Below, piece after piece: positions 4,311 to 6,910 of a stretch of DNA of 6,910 nucleotides. The notes below the pieces were generated by a model, which saw only the letters and a program-made list of their open reading frames with translations, searched no databases and was not told where the DNA came from. A program made the translations under genes and the position numbers. Position 1 is the stretch's first letter. The number at the start of each line of letters is the position of its first letter. This stretch comes from an uncultured Steroidobacter sp. (GTDB taxonomy: Bacteria; Pseudomonadota; Gammaproteobacteria; Steroidobacterales; Steroidobacteraceae), in the NCBI GenBank assembly GCA_946478975.1, contig CAMLEO010000341.1:1-6910 (forward strand), given 5' to 3'.

Positions 4311-6194
4311 ATGAGGAAACGGCTCACGGGATTTCTGGCGATCGCCAGTGCTGCCTTGCTCGGCTGTCACCAGCAGCCTCCGCCGCAGGAACTAACACAG
4401 GTTAATAATTTTTCGAATCCGGTGGCGGCGTCGACGCCGGAAGCGCAGCAACAAACGCGTTTAGCAAACATTGCTGCTCCCGAAGCTGCATCGCCGCCCG
4501 AAGACGGGCAGTGGACGATGCCGAGCCGGGATTACGCGAACACGCGTTACAGCGGCCTCGATGAAATCACAACCGACAACGTCGGCAAGCTGCAGCTGGC
4601 ATTTACGTTTGCGACCGGCACGCTGTTGGGCCAGGAGTCGGCCCCGATCGTGGTCGGGGACACGCTGTATTTCGTCACGCCGTATCCAAACATTCTATAT
4701 GCGGTCGATCTGACGCAGCCGGGCGGCGGGCTGAAATGGAAGTTCGATCCGAGGCCTGATGCCGCCTCGCAAGGCGTGGCTTGCTGCCAACCGGTGAATC
4801 GCGGCCCGACCTATTCGCAGGGCCGTATTTTTTACAACACGCTCGATGCGCACACCGTCGCTGTCGACGCCGCGACGGGGCAGCTGCAATGGAAAACCAA
4901 GGTCGGCGATTTCAACATCGGTGACTCGTTCACGATGGCGCCGATGGTGGTCAAAGACAAAGTGCTGGTCGGCAACTCCGGCGCCGAGTTCGGCGCCCGC
5001 GGCTGGCTCGCAGCGCTGAATGTTTCCGACGGCAAAGTGGCCTGGCGCGCATTCTCCACTGGCCCGGACAGCGATGTGCTGATCGACCCGGCCGAATTCA
5101 AACCCTTCTATCCGCAGTACGTGGGCAAGGACCTCGGCGTCACCCAATGGCCGCCGGATGCGTGGAAGATCGGCGGCGGCGGGATGTGGGGTTGGATCTC
5201 GTACGATCCCGAGCTCAACCTGATTTATCACGGCACCTCCAATCCGAGCCCGTGGAATCACGAAGTCCGCCCCGGCGACAACCACTGGACCAACGGCATT
5301 TTCGCGCGCAATCCGGATACCGGGCACGCGCGCTGGTTCTATCAATTCAGCCCGCACGATCTTTGGGATCACTCGGGAATCAACGAGAACCTGCTGCTGG
5401 ATGTGAATTGGGAAGGCAAACCGCGCAAGGTCGTGGTGCGGCCGGAACGCAATGGTTATATGTATGTGCTCGATCGCACCAACGGCGAAGTGCTCGCGGC
5501 TGATCCCTATACATATATTACGGCCTCGAAGGGCGTCGATCTCGAGACCGGCCGGCTGATCCACAACCCGGACAAGATTCCTTCGCAAGGCAAGATCGTG
5601 CGCGAGGTCTGCCCCAACTCGCCTGGCGCGAAGGACTGGACGCCGTCGTCCTTCAGCAAAAAGACCGGCCTGATCTACCTGCCTCACAACAATATGTGCA
5701 TGGATTGGGAGGTCAAACCGGTGTCGTACATCGCCGGCACCGGTTATCTCGGTGTGAACGCGAAGTTCTATCCCGGCCCCGGCGATCACGTCGGCGAACT
5801 GATGGCGTGGGATCCGATCGCGCGCAAAAAAATGTGGGCCGTGAACGAACGCTGGCCGGTGTGGAGCGGCACCGCCGTGACTGCCGGCGACGTCGTGTTC
5901 TACGGCAACCTGGAGGGTTGGTTCAAAGCGGTCCACGCGAGGACCGGCGAAGTGCTGTGGCAGTTCAGAACTGCGTCCGGAATCATCGGCCAGCCGTCGA
6001 CATTTCGTGGCCCGGATGGGCGCCAGTATGTCGCGATTCTTTCCGGCATCGGCGGCTGGGCCGGTGCGATCGTGTCGAGCGAGCTGGACGAGCGCGACCC
6101 GACGGCAGCCAAGGGCTTCGGCAACATGATCGGGGAGCTGAAGAAACAAAGCGGGATTGGAGGCATGCTCTATGTATTCGCGCTGCCTCGTTAG
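4311..6194 (+). CDS. PQQ-dependent alcohol dehydrogenase (methanol/ethanol family), predicted calcium type, lipoprotein
   Basis: This encodes 627 residues. The enzyme oxidises an alcohol to an aldehyde in the periplasm using pyrroloquinoline quinone and passes electrons to a c-type cytochrome. The signal MRKRLTGFLAIASAALLGC has a lipobox with Cys19. A Pro/Gln/Ala linker (20-65) leads into an eight-bladed propeller from WTMPSRDYANTRYSGLDEI (68-86) to GGMLYVFALP (617-626). Key residues by family alignment are: adjacent Cys158-Cys159 disulfide at the active site; Glu226 in GAEFG and Asn311 in TSNPSPWN as metal ligands; Trp293 stacking on PQQ; Asp353 in DLWDHSG as catalytic base; Arg380 in ERNGY; and a Cys434/Cys463 pair with the spacing of the second MxaF disulfide. 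Residue 355, two after Asp353, is Ser, whereas lanthanide XoxF/PedH enzymes have Asp there; this predicts Ca2+. There is no fused cytochrome domain; the next gene supplies it. The start is ATG 4311; a TTG at 4296 is in frame, but neither has a proper ribosome site. Substrate is unknown. Confidence 0.93.
   Translation: MRKRLTGFLAIASAALLGCHQQPPPQELTQVNNFSNPVAASTPEAQQQTRLANIAAPEAASPPEDGQWTMPSRDYANTRYSGLDEITTDNVGKLQLAFTFATGTLLGQESAPIVVGDTLYFVTPYPNILYAVDLTQPGGGLKWKFDPRPDAASQGVACCQPVNRGPTYSQGRIFYNTLDAHTVAVDAATGQLQWKTKVGDFNIGDSFTMAPMVVKDKVLVGNSGAEFGARGWLAALNVSDGKVAWRAFSTGPDSDVLIDPAEFKPFYPQYVGKDLGVTQWPPDAWKIGGGGMWGWISYDPELNLIYHGTSNPSPWNHEVRPGDNHWTNGIFARNPDTGHARWFYQFSPHDLWDHSGINENLLLDVNWEGKPRKVVVRPERNGYMYVLDRTNGEVLAADPYTYITASKGVDLETGRLIHNPDKIPSQGKIVREVCPNSPGAKDWTPSSFSKKTGLIYLPHNNMCMDWEVKPVSYIAGTGYLGVNAKFYPGPGDHVGELMAWDPIARKKMWAVNERWPVWSGTAVTAGDVVFYGNLEGWFKAVHARTGEVLWQFRTASGIIGQPSTFRGPDGRQYVAILSGIGGWAGAIVSSELDERDPTAAKGFGNMIGELKKQSGIGGMLYVFALPR
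6159..6163 (+). promoter_or_regulatory. Ribosome binding site of the cytochrome c gene inside the dehydrogenase gene
   Basis: GGAGG lies eight bases before the ATG at 6172, within the last codons of the dehydrogenase. It decides for ATG 6172 over the in-frame TTG at 6157, and the ATG start also gives the cleaner lipoprotein signal. Confidence 0.7.
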
Positions 6195-6717
6195 CACGCT
6201 GCTGGCGTGCGCTGTGCTTCTGAGCGGCTGTGAACGCGAGCGGCGCGCGTTTCATGACGACGCACCGATTGTAAACAATGTGTCGCCGACGACGTTTCGG
6301 GTTGGCGGCACGCCGCGGCCGGTCGCGAAGGATGCGCGTGCGGCGGAGTATGAGAACAATGCGTTTCATATCAGCGAGGGGAAGAGATATTACGAGTGGT
6401 ACAACTGTTATAGCTGCCATGCCGCCGGCGGCGGAGATATCGGGCCGCCGCTGATGGACGATAAGTGGCGCTATGGCGGGGAGATCGAGCAGATCTTTTC
6501 TACTATCATGGAAGGCCGGCCGAACGGCATGCCCTCCTTCGCCGGGCGCATCCCTGAGCAGCAGGTGTGGGAGATCGCCGCGTATGTGCGCGCGATGAGC
6601 GGCAACGCCGCCCACGATGCCGTGCCGTCGCGAGGCGACGAGATGCAGAACACCAAGCCGCTGACGCAGACCGACCGCACGCCGGTGCGCAGCGATGCAC
6701 CGAAGTCGAATCAATGA
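6172..6717 (+). CDS. Mono-haem cytochrome c lipoprotein, likely electron acceptor of the dehydrogenase
   Basis: This encodes 181 residues. The lipoprotein signal runs MYSRCLVSTLLACAVLLSGC, with lipobox Leu17-Ser-Gly-Cys20. After a linker of about 45 residues, a class I cytochrome c domain spans about 64-143. It shows GKRYYEWYNCYSCH with the haem motif Cys79-Tyr-Ser-Cys82-His83, GPPL at 91-94, and the likely axial ligand Met120 in NGMPSF, closing with a helix VWEIAAYVRAM (132-142). A hydrophilic tail (144-181) without predicted structure follows. The 23-base overlap with the dehydrogenase gene and the ATGA overlap with oxidase subunit II suggest translational coupling of all three. It is therefore the likely shuttle from the PQQ enzyme to the oxidase, held on the membrane by its lipid. 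It is not closely similar to MxaG by eye. The role is inferred from position; the haem protein call is direct. Confidence 0.92.
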   Translation: MYSRCLVSTLLACAVLLSGCERERRAFHDDAPIVNNVSPTTFRVGGTPRPVAKDARAAEYENNAFHISEGKRYYEWYNCYSCHAAGGGDIGPPLMDDKWRYGGEIEQIFSTIMEGRPNGMPSFAGRIPEQQVWEIAAYVRAMSGNAAHDAVPSRGDEMQNTKPLTQTDRTPVRSDAPKSNQ

Positions 6718-6910
6718 GTGCGCGTACCCGCAGCAGCGTTCTGATGATCGCGGCAGCGTTGCTGAGCGGGTGCTCTGGCATGCAGGCAGCATTGGATCCG
6801 GCGGCGGATCAGGCGGCGAGCATTGGTAGTTTGTGGACGCTCATGCTCTGGGTCTGCGGCTTCATGTACACGCTGGTCGATCCGAAGGTGAACTGGCTTT
6901 ACACGTCCGA
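6714..6910 (+). CDS. coxB: Cytochrome c oxidase subunit II, N-terminal fragment (3' end outside window)
   Basis: The ATG at 6714 overlaps the previous stop as ATGA, and 65 codons are readable before the right edge. The peptide opens with a lipoprotein signal (MSARTRSSVLMIAAALLSGC, Cys20). It continues SGMQAALDPAADQAASIGSLW and a hydrophobic stretch at about 37-55 (LWTLMLWVCGFMYTLV). The order lipobox, ALDPA..QA, I..LW..ML.V is the usual start of subunit II in bacterial aa3-type and alternative oxidases, where it leads into the first membrane helix. The CuA domain would lie beyond the window. After Val55 the frame reads DPKVNWLYTS, which is more polar than the usual continuation of that helix, so the call depends on the first 55 residues. 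Its place behind the dehydrogenase and cytochrome c genes supports a dedicated terminal oxidase. Confidence 0.75.
   Translation, partial: MSARTRSSVLMIAAALLSGCSGMQAALDPAADQAASIGSLWTLMLWVCGFMYTLVDPKVNWLYTS

Noticed and set aside
4695..6197. 500-residue minus-strand open frame opposite the dehydrogenase gene
   Set aside because: It is antisense to a clear PQQ dehydrogenase, has no recognisable family motifs, and is rich in His, Arg and Ala as expected when codons of a GC-rich gene are read backwards.
5983..6792. 269-residue minus-strand open frame over the cytochrome c gene
   Set aside because: It is antisense to a protein with a haem motif and a lipobox, has an Arg/His-rich composition, and no family resemblance.

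Overview
The window is GC-rich, gene-dense DNA from a Gram-negative bacterium, most likely a proteobacterium. It carries Sec and lipoprotein signals, a periplasmic quinoprotein dehydrogenase, a c-type cytochrome and the start of an aa3-type oxidase subunit II. The class is not resolved. One promoter-like site (2430-2454) matches the EcfG consensus of Alphaproteobacteria, but the gene set also occurs in Gammaproteobacteria. No rRNA, tRNA, CRISPR array, insertion sequence or phage gene was seen, and no gene-free stretch exceeds about 160 bases.

Left part (1-2341). The 3' end of a DUF885 gene is followed 13 bases later by a secreted DUF1444/YtpQ-like protein (200-1063), both on the plus strand. 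A minus-strand CPA2/CHX-type cation:proton antiporter (1070-2341) converges on them, with only six bases between the two stop codons.

Middle part (2342-4310). A 159-base divergent region holds a candidate ECF-type promoter for a secreted DUF4142 protein (2501-3118), whose transcript ends at a strong intrinsic terminator (3176-3207). Facing it is a minus-strand gene pair. The first gene is a lipoprotein of the DUF1264 family, homologous to plant oil-body-associated proteins (3474-4205). The second, 18 bases downstream, is a very basic 75-residue protein (3228-3455). The known behaviour of the DUF4142 family and the promoter-like sites make a stress or stationary-phase role plausible, but that is inference.

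Right part (4311-6910). This is a tightly packed plus-strand operon: a PQQ-dependent alcohol dehydrogenase with a lipobox, a mono-haem cytochrome c lipoprotein (23-base overlap), and the N-terminus of cytochrome c oxidase subunit II (ATGA overlap), which runs off the window. Read together they describe a dedicated, membrane-tethered electron route from an alcohol through PQQ and cytochrome c to an oxidase and oxygen. The dehydrogenase has Ser two residues after its catalytic Asp, which predicts a calcium enzyme and not a lanthanide one.

The 105-base region between the DUF1264 gene and the dehydrogenase holds a perfect 8-bp inverted repeat (4264-4283). Its arms place a GGAACTT element on each strand, a possible pair of back-to-back ECF promoters or an operator. 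This site and the operon to its right are the most interesting parts of the window.
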